Positions 29,101 to 40,323 are shown, numbered from the stretch's first letter. The stretch: DNA of 64,000 nucleotides from Protonemura montana (GCA_947568835.1 OX387602.1:16357021-16421020), one strand, 5' to 3'. Notes: a model not told the origin generated them from the letters alone. Numbers and translations are program-made.

Positions 29101-32078
29101 GAAGAGGACGAAGAAGATCACGTACTAGAGATGATCGACGAGGGCGCAGAAGACGTGGACAACGATACCAAACTCTACATCTCGGAGCTCAAGGAGAGGG
29201 GCTCGATTGAGGGTACAGAGGAAGGTTGGTACTTGATGAAGAACTATTGGTCTAGCTTAAAGGGGCACAAAACACGTTTTGGTCACTTTGCAGTTTAAGA
29301 TTGACTAATGTATTAAACAAACAAATCCAATATATTTTTTTTTTATTTCGAATGTAAACACGTCAGGGAAATATTATCGTGCAACGCTGCATTCGTGATG
29401 ACGTCATTGGTACTAGAGTGGGTGGTCGCCAATGTATTTACATGGGTGGCATGCGGAAGTTTATGATCTATATTTGTCACTACATCTGGCTCAGTTTCGT
29501 TCTCTCCATCATTGAGGAAGAATGTTAAGAGTACTTCTAGTCTATCGTGTAACATCGATCGATTTTACAACCTCAGTGCTCGTATTACGGCTGTTACAGT
29601 ACCGATAAATCAGTACCTTGCCGAACATCACTCGGCACATGTGCATCTTTCGAAATCACTCGGCATCGGCTTGGATAGTCCACATTTGCACCAAAAAATA
29701 TTGTTCTTACGGCCTGCAAATGCATGTAATGTGGTATCGTCCTCACCCACTAAAACTACACTGTCAATAACACTTTCTTCATACTCGGGTTCAAACTGAT
29801 AAGGCAATACAGTTGTCTCCCAACTCATTGCTCAAACTGCCAATTTACTATTTACTATTTTTACAATATCACCAGCCGTCCAGCACAAGAATCTTATAAA
29901 TATTACAACTTCATTAAAAACCTAGAATAAACTAAGGCACATACAAAACGCAAAACAATTGAGAAAATAAACTATGTGTTTTTCCGTCACCTGTTGTAAA
30001 CATACTGACTGCATTTTGTTTTTATTTAATGTGATGGTCAGAATCAATAAAAATAGATCTATGTGACATTTTACAAGCATTTTCGTTGAGCGTGGTGCGA
30101 TCGGCCGAAAATCACGCACACACCGCTTATCGCCGAACCGCGCTGTTATATGTCAAGAGACACGAGACAAGGTTGATGACGTCACGTTTGAGTGAGAGCT
30201 ATAACGCATTCGAAATTTAAAAAATCATAGCTCAGCAAGGAAATTTTTGTATTTTTTGCGGTTTTCACTAAAAGTTGTAGAAAAGAACACTGTATCTGCT
30301 AAAATGGGGTTGTGAATGCCATAAGCTAAATGCAACATGCTTTTGATTTAGTTTGAAAACATTTTTAATTATCAAGGTTCTTGGTTTAATAAGATACCCT
30401 TGAAATCTTGGGGCATATTAATTGAGTAATTTAATTTATTTTAACTGTGAATTTTTTCTCTACTGCCAGTTTTTTTATTCACTTTTTCTCAATATTCCAC
30501 CGACTGTTGTGGCTCAACTCAACAAATGGATGATTAGGCTTAAAATATGCAAAATCTTATTTAAATTGCAAACGCTTCAATGCGAACACTAATAACCTCT
30601 CAAAAATTGATGCCCCCAAGGGGAATCGAACTCCGAACTCCTCCTGTCGGGGGTGTTGCTCTAACCAATTGAGCTACTTGGACATGTCATTTTTGAGAGG
30701 ATTTGATGAGAATGACATATCTCAGATCTCAAGAGTTGAATCAAGAGGCTGTGAATCCTCACAGTCACCCTGATAAGTTCCAGTTTTTAGTGGTTTGTTA
30801 AGAACCTAATTATCTGTTAATTTGTTAGTTGCTTAGCAACAGCCTATCAAAAGATGTATTTTGCTTGTTAACGGTCTGTTAATTACTTAACGTGCCACTA
30901 AAAAACCGGCACAAAATGCAGATATTCTAGACCTTTTCTCTGCAGTTTGAGTACTCTCATTTTTTTATAATAATAATGGTTTTATTAGCAACTTAGGATT
31001 ATACACAATAAATTGCACTGTTCGGTGGTTTCTATACAATTTTACAATTTTACAATTTTGGCGAGTTCATTGAATGACAGGCTATTCCATAGCCTAGTTC
31101 CTCTGCCAAGGAGTGAGTGACGTCCTATGTATTATGTTTACGACAGGACACTTCTTCTTATCCCACCTTCGATGGCATCCGGTGACATGTCTGGCTGCTT
31201 TCTTCTGGACTCTCACAATTGCGTTGATGAGCCCTGCAGAGCGAGGGTCCCAAATTCCACTGCAGTATTCGACTAATGGCCGAATCAGGCAAACATATGC
31301 ATGTTGTTTAGTCTGAGAGTGGCTGCCGTTTAAGTTTTGCATTACAAAATGTAAAGATCTTAGGGCTTTTGATGTTAATCCTGCTATATGCTTGGACCAG
31401 CTTAGATTCTTAGTTAGCTTTACCCCTAGATATTTACAACTGTCTGATTTAATGAGTTGTTGGTTGTTCATTGTGTAAGAGGTTGGGATTGGGGATCTTC
31501 TCCCGGTGAAGCTAACAATAGTGGTTTTGGCCGCGTTTAACTTCATTCCTTTCTCGTTTACCCATTTTTGGATTTATCAACGACAACAATTCAAGTTTAT
31601 TATGATGCAAATGTTAAACCATCACCATCTGACCATCTGTCATGACCATCTGTTAAAATCACAATTTGAGTATCCTGACTTAGTTTACTTGCTTGCAGGC
31701 CACTACATCACCGGGGAGCACCTCGAGTCGGAAGGCGACGAAACAGGGGCATCTGAGAGCCTGATCGTTGATGGGGACGTGCACTACACGCATCACGACG
31801 AAATTGTAACAATACACGGCGATGTTGAGTCCGAGGAGGTGGATGAAGACGGACGTAGCCGTATGGTAGTCGTGCCTGCCACGCCGCGGAACCTCTCTGA
31901 CTTGGAAGAGTGTTACGAGGAACAGGTGGTCGAGATGCATGAAGGGGATGAGATCACTTCAGAGCAAGAGATCGTGCAAGTCGAGGGAGACGGCGGTTCA
32001 ATGCAGTTGATACAGATTCAAATGCATGAGGCGGACGGAAGTAGTGGGAAACGATGGTATAACATCGTTAACCAGTGA
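23103..32078 (+). CDS. ZAD-like plus C2H2 zinc-finger transcription factor, eight coding exons, about 831 aa
   Basis: A probable nuclear DNA-binding regulator; no ortholog name is safe. Coding exons: 23103-23630, 23694-24083, 24758-25006, 25557-25796, 27566-27738, 28232-28499, 28957-29224, 31699-32078; GT-AG and in phase throughout. The N-terminus has a ZAD-like zinc module: Cys30/Cys33 (CLLC) and Cys82/Cys85 (CKKC) before a helical LLYELDEIESRAGEIK, normally a dimerisation domain. An acidic linker follows (exon 2), then about 13 C2H2 fingers, for example YICRVCGKAFARKAEIRDH with TGEKP-type linkers, then an acidic C-terminus (DLEEDEEDH, VESEEVDEDG). Fingers tile across exon borders. Introns 24084-24757, 25007-25556 and 27739-28231 show nothing; others carry SINEs, a MITE, a LINE and a P2X7-like fragment. 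Confidence 0.88.
26030..26250. mobile_element. tRNA-core SINE, inverted pair with perfect 44-bp arms
   Basis: A minus-strand copy is fused to a 5'-truncated plus-strand copy. The arms 26042-26085 and 26156-26199 are exact reverse complements over 44 bp. Between them lies the 73-nt tRNA-like core on the minus strand (26076-26148 including the arm ends). The plus copy ends in the family tail gcgcattgcaagcgtttgca then atttaaatcagatttcatcc. The sequence could form a very stable hairpin in RNA or DNA. Confidence 0.85.
26385..26589 (+). mobile_element. tRNA-core SINE, best full copy
   Basis: The core at 26424-26496 is exactly 73 nt. It has a 7-bp acceptor stem (GTCCAGA with TTTGGGC, allowing wobble and one mismatch), a D stem GCTC/GAGC with GG in the loop, a 4-bp anticodon stem CACC/GGTG around CGCGAAA, and a T arm with the Pol III B box GGTTCGAGTCC. 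It is flanked by inverted arms (aatcgtctcggaaagcc before; tcaatttttgagacggttat after) and the family tail ending tttcatcctaata. Confidence 0.85.
26587..26732 (+). mobile_element. tRNA-core SINE, decayed copy
   Basis: Directly abuts the preceding copy. It retains attggttagagcaacacctg, a damaged B-box region, gtttgggcgtcaatttttta, and the tail (gcaagcatttgcgatttaaa). The acceptor-side start is missing. Confidence 0.65.
28535..28585 (+). mobile_element. tRNA-core SINE, tail fragment
   Basis: Only the family tail remains: gtgcgcattgcaagcgtttt then caatttaaatatgattt. It lies in the intron 28500-28956 of the zinc-finger gene. Confidence 0.6.
28845..28930 (+). mobile_element. tRNA-core SINE, 3' fragment
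   Basis: Retains the right arm (gggtatccatttttgagaag), an AATAAT stretch and a diverged tail (ccactgcaagctttcacgat then ttaaat). It ends about 27 bp before the next coding exon. Confidence 0.5.
29628..29828 (-). pseudogene. P2X7-like cysteine-rich domain fragment inside a zinc-finger gene intron
   Basis: A 66-codon open frame on the minus strand reads MSWETTVLPYQFEPEYEES and later FWCKCGLSKPMPSDFERCTC. This is the pattern of the P2X7-type C-terminal cysteine domain found as short stand-alone proteins in many invertebrates: a PYQFEPEY lead, then WCxCGxCxPMPT and further Cys residues. One usual cysteine is Ser here, and the frame stops after CAE, so the copy looks partial or decayed. A second open frame downstream (29343-29555) has no recognisable domain. 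Confidence 0.5.
30548..30715 (-). mobile_element. tRNA-core SINE, minus-strand copy
   Basis: The 73-nt core is 30611-30683 (minus strand), with GTCCAAGTAGCTCAATTGGT at its start and B-box-like GAGTTCGATTCC. The arms are ctctcaaaaattga on one side and tcatttttgagag on the other, and the tail runs to 30548 with attgcaaacgcttcaatg. The anticodon stem is diverged relative to other copies. Confidence 0.8.
30779..30910. mobile_element. MITE copy 2, with RFX X-box-like palindrome
   Basis: Imperfect terminal inverted repeats ccagtttttagtgg (30780-30793) and ccactaaaaaaccgg (30895-30909) enclose about 130 bp shared with the MITE at 1695-1817. The shared core includes gttgcttagcaac (30828-30840), a 13-bp palindrome fitting the X-box consensus of RFX factors. 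Confidence 0.6.
30962..31560 (-). mobile_element. 5'-truncated non-LTR retrotransposon (LINE), reverse-transcriptase C-terminal part
   Basis: The minus strand encodes about 150 residues typical of the region after the RT domain of CR1/Jockey-type LINEs: MKLNAAKTTIVSFTGRR, then KYLGVKLTKNLSWSKHI, then CLIRPLVEYCSGIWDP, then RVQKKAARHVTGCH. The element's 3' end lies at the left with an AATAATAATGG-type stretch near 30970. It is antisense to the host gene, inside its last intron, next to a MITE and a SINE copy. Confidence 0.82.
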
Positions 32079-33297
32079 GTTTAGAAGTGGTTGTGATGGG
32101 AAGAATAATTTGAGGATAACAGACTCTTTGCGTTTACATTTTTGGACTACTGTCTCTTTAACAAAGTACTTTTCTGTCTTATTGAAAAGTGTAAGAAGGT
32201 AAATGAACTATTTCTTGGTAGATATGTTATCTACCCTCATAAGTGATCCTTGATTTAGATAGTTTACTGTGTAAATTATCATTCAAAGGATTTTTACAAT
32301 TCTGTATTAATGTTTATTGAAAATGTATCTGCTTAATGTTAGTCTCCGATTTGCTTATAAGATTTTAACCCCAATCAATGATGTATTCCATTAAAAATAA
32401 GAAAAATATGTTCCTCAATTATAGCACATTTTCTGTTTGACGCCATGCTGCTTTTGGGTCGACATTCTAGGGGACTGCACCAACAACATACGCTCGGCTG
32501 GCTCCTTGGTGCTATGATGGTTCTTTGGAACTTGGGTCTTTGGAATTTTTGCCATTTTTACATTGATATGAAAAAAAAAAACTATAGCAAGAGCACTGCA
32601 CCTGACTGACAGCCAAGGCAAGTGGCCACCGGGCTGCCACTGTCAGCAGAATCCCTGGAGTGACTACTCGAGCGGTATGCGGTCGAACGAAAAATGGACC
32701 ATAAATGGGCACAAAGTTATTAAAATTAGATGCTTTATAGATTAGAGTTCTGTACACTATAAATAAATCCTTGAAAGTAAACTGGAGAAATCTTATAAAG
32801 GAATAAATGTGTTTTTTTCTTTTGTTGCAAGTGGCTGTCATTTTTTGGAAATATGCAGTACAATGCTTCATTGCCAAACACTTCTAAATAAAATTGTGTC
32901 AATATTCTGGAAAGATGCTAGGAATTTGGTTTTGTAAGTGGCTTTATTTTAATAATGTTTGTTTTTGTTGTTTGCAACCATGCGTAGTTCTTGGCTGCAT
33001 GCACAGCTGCAACAAATCACATTAAATTGTATCAATTTTTTAAAACACTTGGAAATTCTTATCAGTAAGATCATGGGCATGGTTCCCACACATATCTGGG
33101 ATTACCTCGATTTTCCCTCTTAACCAGCCTTATCCTTTAATTAATTTGAAATTTCGAACGACCACCTACTGGATTGAACCAATGCTGAATCGTAAGGTGT
33201 CAAGCGCCATAAGGCAGCTGTGATCCAGTAGGCTGCGGGCCTGTAGCGTTTGACGTTTCTCGCGTGGTCTCTTACGAAATATCAGATATTCCCGTGC
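32079..33297. other. 3' UTR of the zinc-finger gene and spacer
   Basis: AT-rich sequence after the stop codon, with several AATAAA-like hexamers (for example near 32762). Short minus-strand open frames near 32415-32877 have no convincing features. No RNA gene or repeat family was recognised. Confidence 0.4.
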
Positions 33298-34240
33298 AAA
33301 TTATTCCGATCAGAGGTACATATATGCCTCAGCTATTGATTTAATTTTATTTGTAGACCCTGATTTGTTTCATTGTCCCCCTAAGGAAATAGTCTAAGAA
33401 TTCAGTTTATTTTTGTAAATCACAGCTGAGACCAGGGACGGTATATAGTCTTTGGGTTTAACCTTGTTCTTGTTCGAGCATGAATAGAAACTCTACTTGT
33501 TAAGGTTTTTAATTGACTCACGTTTGCGTGCATTTGACAGGCACGTTGTTGGTAGATAGACACTAAGTTACATTTAGCAGCACAGAACAAGGTTGCAGAT
33601 CATAATGCTTTGGATTCCTAAGCGACGATTTATCAGAAGGTAGGCACGACTCACATGCATACATTGGCATGACAATCTTAAAATCTGCACCTTAGAACAA
33701 GTCTTATCACATTTGCCTTGTTATTGCATATGAATGTACTATTGCATAATGTGAGGATGTGAGCAACTAACTAACCAGCTTCCACTAGCACAGGCTTTCT
33801 GTGAATTGCTTTTCTGTGGTTGTGGTACACTAGCACACACTAAGAGCGCAGTTAGTCATTAAGCTTGATTATCTTTATCTTCTGCATAATTGTCTATAAT
33901 TTTACTCAAAAAAATTGTGCTAGCAATATGTAGTCCATCCACTCTATCGGAATTCATTGACACAATTACTTTTTCAGGTTTTTTACACAGTAAGTTGTTC
34001 CCAATAAGGATGTTTATTGTGATGATTTCATGTGCCTAAATAGGGTATTCTAACTATTATTACAATGTTGGGTTGGATGATATTTAAAAGTCGAAATTTC
34101 AAACAATTACAGCTGAGTCTAGCCTTCCTATTTACTAGACAGCAAGGAAGTAATCTCATTGTGGTTGTATCTGACTAATGCATTGTTGAGTGTGCTTACT
34201 TTGCTGCACACTCATTGATCAATTGCTATGTTTGATTGCT

Positions 34241-36732
34241 ATGGTGTTCATCCTGTTCGTGCAAATCGTAGCTGGTGTATGTTGCACTGTTCCAATTTTC
34301 CTGTGGCTTTTAGGAGCGTAAGTTTTGATTTGATATCTTATTGTATGGGGTTAGGATTTTTGTATCACGTTTAAATTAACATCTTTAGAGAGAGTCACTC
34401 ATAACCAATTACAATGATCCTATTTTGTTCTTTTTTAAGTCATGTCTGAATATTTTTTCAGAATTGTTTTTACCACTGCACTTGTAATGCTGGTGGTAAT
34501 CGTGATCTTATTCGGCCTTATTCCGATTATATTCAAATACTCGTACACGCTACAAAGAAGCATGGTATTTCTTAATTTTGGTACGTTCACCTTTGGCAAT
34601 AGATATGCTAAAATTAGTATCATCAAGGTACTTATGAGAATTCTTTATTTTTCAGTGAAATGGCCTCGAAATCCTGATTACAACAATCCAGGAAAATATG
34701 GCTTGAACAACACAAGAAATTTTTATTTGAACACTGATCAAAATGTGAAAATTGGAATATGGTAATAATTGTTTACCTTAGATTTATTGACTGTATCATT
34801 GTTTTGATTTAAAAAACTAGACCCATAGTCTTTGCCCATAGGGAAAAAATCCCAGTGCCAAAACCCCATACCAAAATAAACAAGATACAATTTTTTAGGC
34901 ATTCTCTCCCAAATTCTCTATCTGGCTACAACAAGAACGAGGAGGAAGAGAGTTACAACCTTGCCCTGGGTAACGGAGAGCCCGTGATACTCTATGTGCA
35001 TGGAAATTCGGGTTCAAGAGTCAGTGGTCATCGTGTCGAACTTTATAAGCTTCTGCAAGTGCTGAACTATCATGTTGTAGCATTTGACTATCGCAGTAAG
35101 TAATACCTAATTGCATTTTTTGATAAATGCGTGGAAGTGCTTGCTTACCTCCCCCCCCCCCCTCCCCCTCCCCCCATATCAGCAACTCTGCCCCAGTAAA
35201 CTGTGCTGTTGACACCCAGCCCGGCGCAGGGTTTTTGGCCTGGTTTCGGATTTAACCTTTGGTTATTAGATCACATAGTTTTAATAAGCATACTTTAGCT
35301 AGATTATCACTTACCCTGCCTGGAAGTCTACTAAAGTTGCAAATAAATGCTCTTGTCCTAGGTAGGTGTCCCCTGTGTTCATGGGTGTCAACTACAGAAC
35401 TCTTGTTGTGGGGTCTAAATTAGTAGATATTTTGGTCTTTTAGATTTTTGGTTATCAGTCTATATAGGTTTAATAAACATACTTAAGCAATAGTATCACT
35501 AACTCTGCCTGAAAGTCTCCCAAAGTGGGTTTTCACCTGTTCTGGATACTGCTGACCCCTGGTGTCAGCAGATTCTGCCTATATGTTTAGCCGAGTGCGA
35601 TCCAACCCAGCTCATACATTTTTGTGCAGATGTGACCGAGAATGGTATTAATTAAAAACGTATCTCATGATGTCCATTGGCATTAAGACTCTAAGTATCA
35701 AATAGGTTCACGATACTAAGCATTGATGTTCTTGTTTTTCCCTTAGGCTATGGTGATTCCAGTTCGATAGATCCTTCGGAAGCAGGAGTTGTTGATGATG
35801 CTATTTTTGTATACAAGTGGCTTTCAAAACTGGTTAAAAAATCACCAATATTTGTTTGGGGTCATTCATTGGGAACCGGGTAGGAGTGCTGGCATTAATT
35901 TTTTAATTTTTCTCTTTTCCTTCTTAGTTTTGGCTCTCAATTGTGAATGCCTATGTTTTTCAGGGTATCTTCTCATGCATTGGCTATTTTGGCTAAAGAG
36001 AACATAAAAACTAAAGGCCTAATTCTTGAGGCACCATTCAACAATCTTCGAGATGAAATAACTGAACACCCTTTTGCAAAAGTAAGTTAAACCTATGGCT
36101 TTCAATATTCTTTACAGATTTTTAATGTGATTCATTTAACTATGCAATAATTTAAATTATGATATGGTAGAATATGACCTGATTAATTGGTATCTCTTCA
36201 AATCTAGATTTTCAAATTTCTTCCATGGTTCGAATACTTTGTGGTTGACCCGATGACAGAAAACATGCTGCGTTTTGAGACAGACAAGCACTTGGTGCAA
36301 TTCCAGGCTCCGGTGTTGATTCTCCATGCCAAAGATGATAAAGTCGTTCCATTTTCTCTTGGAAAGAGGGTACGTTTTGCATTTATCTCGGTTTTTAACA
36401 TCTGGCTATAAGCAGATGATCGGTAGCTAGATTTTAATATATTATTTTTATATCCAGCTGTATGACACTGCACGAATGTTGCGAAATGATTACGGTCAAA
36501 ACATGGAGTTTGTGTCTTTTGAAAAGAATCTCAAATTTGGACACAAATTTATTTGCCGTTCTCCACTCTTACCATCAATTATTGAGTAAGTGTTGTACTG
36601 GAAATGAAATATTGCTTAGTATGTCCCACAGCTGATTTTCTATCAACTTTTATTAGGTATGTAAGTAAAAGGAAAAAAATTCAAATACTGTGCTTTTTTT
36701 GCAGAACATTTGTTAACAAACAAATCAAATAA
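34241..36732 (+). CDS. ABHD12: ABHD12-like lysophosphatidylserine lipase, copy A, nine exons, 355 aa
   Basis: A membrane-anchored serine hydrolase; vertebrate ABHD12 hydrolyses lysophosphatidylserine. Exons: 34241-34317, 34462-34580, 34656-34761, 34899-35095, 35747-35879, 35964-36081, 36208-36369, 36458-36585, 36705-36732; in phase, 355 residues. The N-terminus is strongly hydrophobic (two membrane stretches, to about residue 55), followed by [24 protein letters not shown], a YVHGNSGS oxyanion region and [20 protein letters not shown], all ABHD12 hallmarks. Catalytic residues: Ser207 in GHSLG, Asp293/294 in HAKDDKVVP, His333 in KFGHKF. An AATAAA at 36765-36770 follows the stop. Start chosen at 34241 because its exon adds a membrane segment in phase; an ATG at 34442 just before exon 2 is an alternative. 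Confidence 0.9.
35110..35640. repeat. Private repeat block in ABHD12 copy A intron 4
   Basis: Copy B lacks this stretch. After a C-rich run at 35151-35175 there are two related units about 188 bp apart: tttaataagcatactttagc near 35280 and tttaataaacatacttaagc near 35468, each followed by a ctgcctg-aagtct motif. It looks like an inserted two-unit tandem repeat of unknown family. Confidence 0.55.
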
Positions 36733-36764
36733 CATAGAGCTCCGTTAGATGAATTTCTAATCGG

Positions 36765-36770
36765 AATAAA
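36765..36770 (+). terminator. Poly(A) signal of ABHD12 copy A
   Basis: AATAAA 33 bp after the stop codon. The matching position in copy B reads tcggaaagaagc and has lost the hexamer. Confidence 0.6.
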
Positions 36771-37737
36771 AAGCACTAATGTGTGTTCTATACGTCCGTG
36801 ACTGCCATTTTCTGGGCAGTTTTCCTGGAGGACAAATCCAAAATGTTATTGGACTTCTGCCGTCAGAAGATTTTATATCTGACTAGTGGAGTGAACTGTT
36901 TTCACATCTCTCTTTTATCGTTACATGTCATGTAGTGTAAGAATTTTGCAAGTACAATGTACCTCAGTAAAGATATTGTAATATAAATTTTAAAGATAGA
37001 TGCCCAGTGCTAAGGTTAACCCATATATAAATATGATCTGGGATTCATTTTTCAACGGTTGCTACTTAACCAGTCATCATATGAATGTTATGATATTATC
37101 CTTTTTTATTGTTATTGCTTTTGAAAAAGGAGGTGGTCTGAAATAGTTTGAAATATAAGTAAACAGTGTTACCAAATGCTATGATTTACATCGATGCTCA
37201 ATGCTCAGTTATTCTAGGCTTAACACCAATGCTGATATCCAATATTTTATCAGACATTAAATAACTTTTAGTTATATAGTTAGCATTCAGTGATATTGAT
37301 TATCGACACTTTAGCTTGTGGGTTCCTTGTAAAGTGCATGTGATAATACTTGGTATTTCCCGAGGGGTCCAATAGTCGGTTTTATGAATGAAATTAAAGG
37401 TTTAGACAATAATCCATATTGCAACCCACCATGCAGTTAGTTGTGTTCTGGGAAGGGGTATGAAACACTCCTTTAGGATAGATTGAAATTTGACACTTTC
37501 ACACAGGTATTAGTATGTTTTTTATTACATACATCAATTGTGTGTTGATTTGTTAAAGACTGTTAGTAAACATAAAACATGTCCTGGCATGGTTGAGATA
37601 ATCAAACTGCATTATTTTATTCCTCCAAGTCCGCCTTGTCATTCACATTATATGAGAATTAAAACATACTGAAAATCAGTAGTCGAGTAGGTACCAACAG
37701 ATGTGCACCATTCCACTTGACGCTTGCTAAGCTGTCC

Positions 37738-40323
37738 CGCCTCACCCCTCCAAAACAATCCCCAACCCCCATCTCACCACAAAAACCAACCTCTACTCAC
37801 CCAAACGCACCTTCTCGGACTCCAACATCATCCATTTCCGGTCCCTACTCGCCCAACAACATTGGCAACACCTGTCCACTGCCACCTCCACTGACGAGAT
37901 CTACTCCCTCTTCATCAATACCTTCCTCTCCCTCTTCAACCAAGCTTTCCCCCTCAAACTCAAAAAAATCAATCCCAGCCAATCCCATGATAACAGATGG
38001 ATCACCCACGAAATCTGTAAGATGGGCACAGAACTCAGACTACTTCACTCTTCCCTTAAATCGAACCCAAATCCTCAATCCAAACACCACTACAACTCCC
38101 TAAAAAAAATCCACGCCAAAAACATTCGCGCAACCAAGCGTAACCACTTCGACAATATCATCCTCTCCTCCAAAAACAGGTCCAAAACCTCTTGGAACAT
38201 CATCAAAAAACACTCGTCACCCACCACTCCCCCAACTCCCATCTCCTTAACCATCAATGGCCAAACAACCTCAGAACCCTCCTCAATCGCCGAACACTTC
38301 AACAACTTCTTCATAAGTGCAGGCAAAGTTGCACCCCCGCTCCCCCACAATCGCCTCAACCAACCCTCAACTCCATCCCTCCCCACTCCACCACCACTAG
38401 TTTTCACCCCTACATGCCCTCTTGAAATAACTCACGCTGCCACCTTTCTAAAATACAAATCCTCCAAGGGACAAGATGGCGTTCCCGGCACCATCCTCTA
38501 CAAATGCATTGACCTCATAGCTATCCCCCTATCCACAGTCATCAACCACTCTCTCCACTCTGGCACTTTTCCATCCCAACTGAAACAATCCACCATTATC
38601 CCCATCCACAAAAAAGGCAAGAAAACAGATGTCAATAATTACCGCCCTATCTCACTCCTCTCCTCTTTCTCGAAACTTTTTGAAAAAATTATCCTGACCC
38701 GCATCAACTCCCACCTAACCGACCACTCCCTGCTCACCGACAGCCAACACGGTTTCAGGAAAAACCGATCCACAACCTCTGCGATTTTCCAATTCCTTAC
38801 CACACTCCACACCCAACTAGACAAAGGCAACAACTCTCTTGGCATTTTTTATGACCTTTCAAAGGCCTTCGATACCATCGACCATAAACTCCTTCTCCAC
38901 AAACTAAACCAATATGGTATCCAGGACACGGCTAACGACTGGATCTCCTCTTTCCTGTCAAACCGCTCCCAACGGGTATCCCTTCCTTCCACCACTTCCC
39001 CTCCCCTCACCCCATCCCTATCCTCCGCCAAAATAATACACTGCGGTGTGCCACAAGGCTCGGTGCTTGCCCCACTTCTTTTTCTCCTTTACATCAACGA
39101 TCTACCCAATCTCATCACTCTCGGCAACCTGTACCAATACGCCGACGACACCAACCATCTCCTCACCTCCACAAAAACCCAGCCCATCACCGCCCTCATA
39201 TCCTCCGCCAATCAGCAAACCAATGCCATGGCCTCTTACTGCTCCAATAACAAACTAGCCCTACAACCCTCCAAAACAGCCTTCATCCACTTCCATCTCA
39301 AATCCAATCCCCCTACCATTTCCCCCCTAATCAAAATCAATCATCACACGATTCCCAGTACTCCGGCCACTAAATTCCTAGGCATCTACATCACCCCCAC
39401 ACTGGACTGGTCCACCCACATCCAGCATACTTTCACCAAAATTCAAAGTTCCTGCTATCTTCTCAGACGCCTAAAGCCCATCGTCAATCCCAATTCCCTC
39501 CTCCTAGTCTACCATGCCCACTTACACTCCCACCTATCCTACGGCCTGCTCTTCTGGGGCAACTCATCCTCCTCCAAACGCATCCTTATCCTGCAAAAAC
39601 AAGCCATCCGCATCCTAGCAGGAGTCTCCCGCCGCCAATCCGCCAAACCCCACTTCACAAAACTATCCATCCTCACACTCCCCTGCACACTCATACAGAT
39701 TGCTTCCACTTATGTCCGCACCCACCCTGATCAATTCCCCCCCAACTCCTCAGTCCATCACCACACCACCAGAAACAGAAACAACATAAGACTACCGACT
39801 CACGCCCACTCCTCCTTCACAAATAGCCCCCACTACATCTGCACAATAATCTACAACAAACTCCCAGCCTCAATCGTCAGTTCAACCTCCCTCACATCGT
39901 TTGAAAGCCAGCTTAAGTCCTTCCTAATCCAACACCCCTTCTATACCCTCTCAGAATACCTCAATCATGACACCTCCCATTAGCCTCCATCCCACCACCA
40001 AACTCTAACTGTACCTAGACCATAGACCCAGCCTCCCAACATCTAACCCTGTATCATATCTGTATCATATCTGTATCATAACTGTATCATATCTTTCACC
40101 ATCATTCACCAAAACCATACCATCATTATTATTATTATTTAAACATCATTTATCCTTCACCACTCATCTACATGTATCATATGATCATATAAAATTATTC
40201 TATTCTAACCATACGCATAATCATAGCATAATCATATCACATAGCATAATCATAATCATTGACGATACCCATACCATGTACAATGTACTAGTCAACGGGA
40301 TAATAAATACAATACAATACAAT
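37738..40323 (+). mobile_element. 5'-truncated LINE with long intact RT frame
   Basis: Inserted in duplication unit A; unit B shows the empty site near 48731-48742 (gctgtccagccttatctttc). The frame is open from about 37740 to the stop at 39983, roughly 748 codons, without its own start because the 5' end is lost. It encodes the linker after the endonuclease, the RT domain (RPISLLSSFSKLFEKII, GFRKNRSTTSAI, DLSKAFDTIDHKLL, GVPQGSVLAPLLF, YQYADDTNHLL with the YADD catalytic motif) and the C-terminal region. The family is of CR1/Jockey/L2 type. The 3' UTR ends in aataaatacaatacaatac. The sense strand is strikingly C-rich and G-poor. No clear target-site duplication; a few target bases seem replaced. 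Confidence 0.93.

Noticed and set aside
32415-32880. Minus-strand open frames with a faint ribosomal protein L29-like look
   Set aside because: The resemblance is limited to a few Lys/His/Asn words in mixed frames; not enough to call even a processed pseudogene.
37717-38103. Pro/Ser/Thr-rich open frame at the LINE 5' side
   Set aside because: It is a shifted frame of the C-rich LINE. The true LINE frame runs from about 37740 to 39983.
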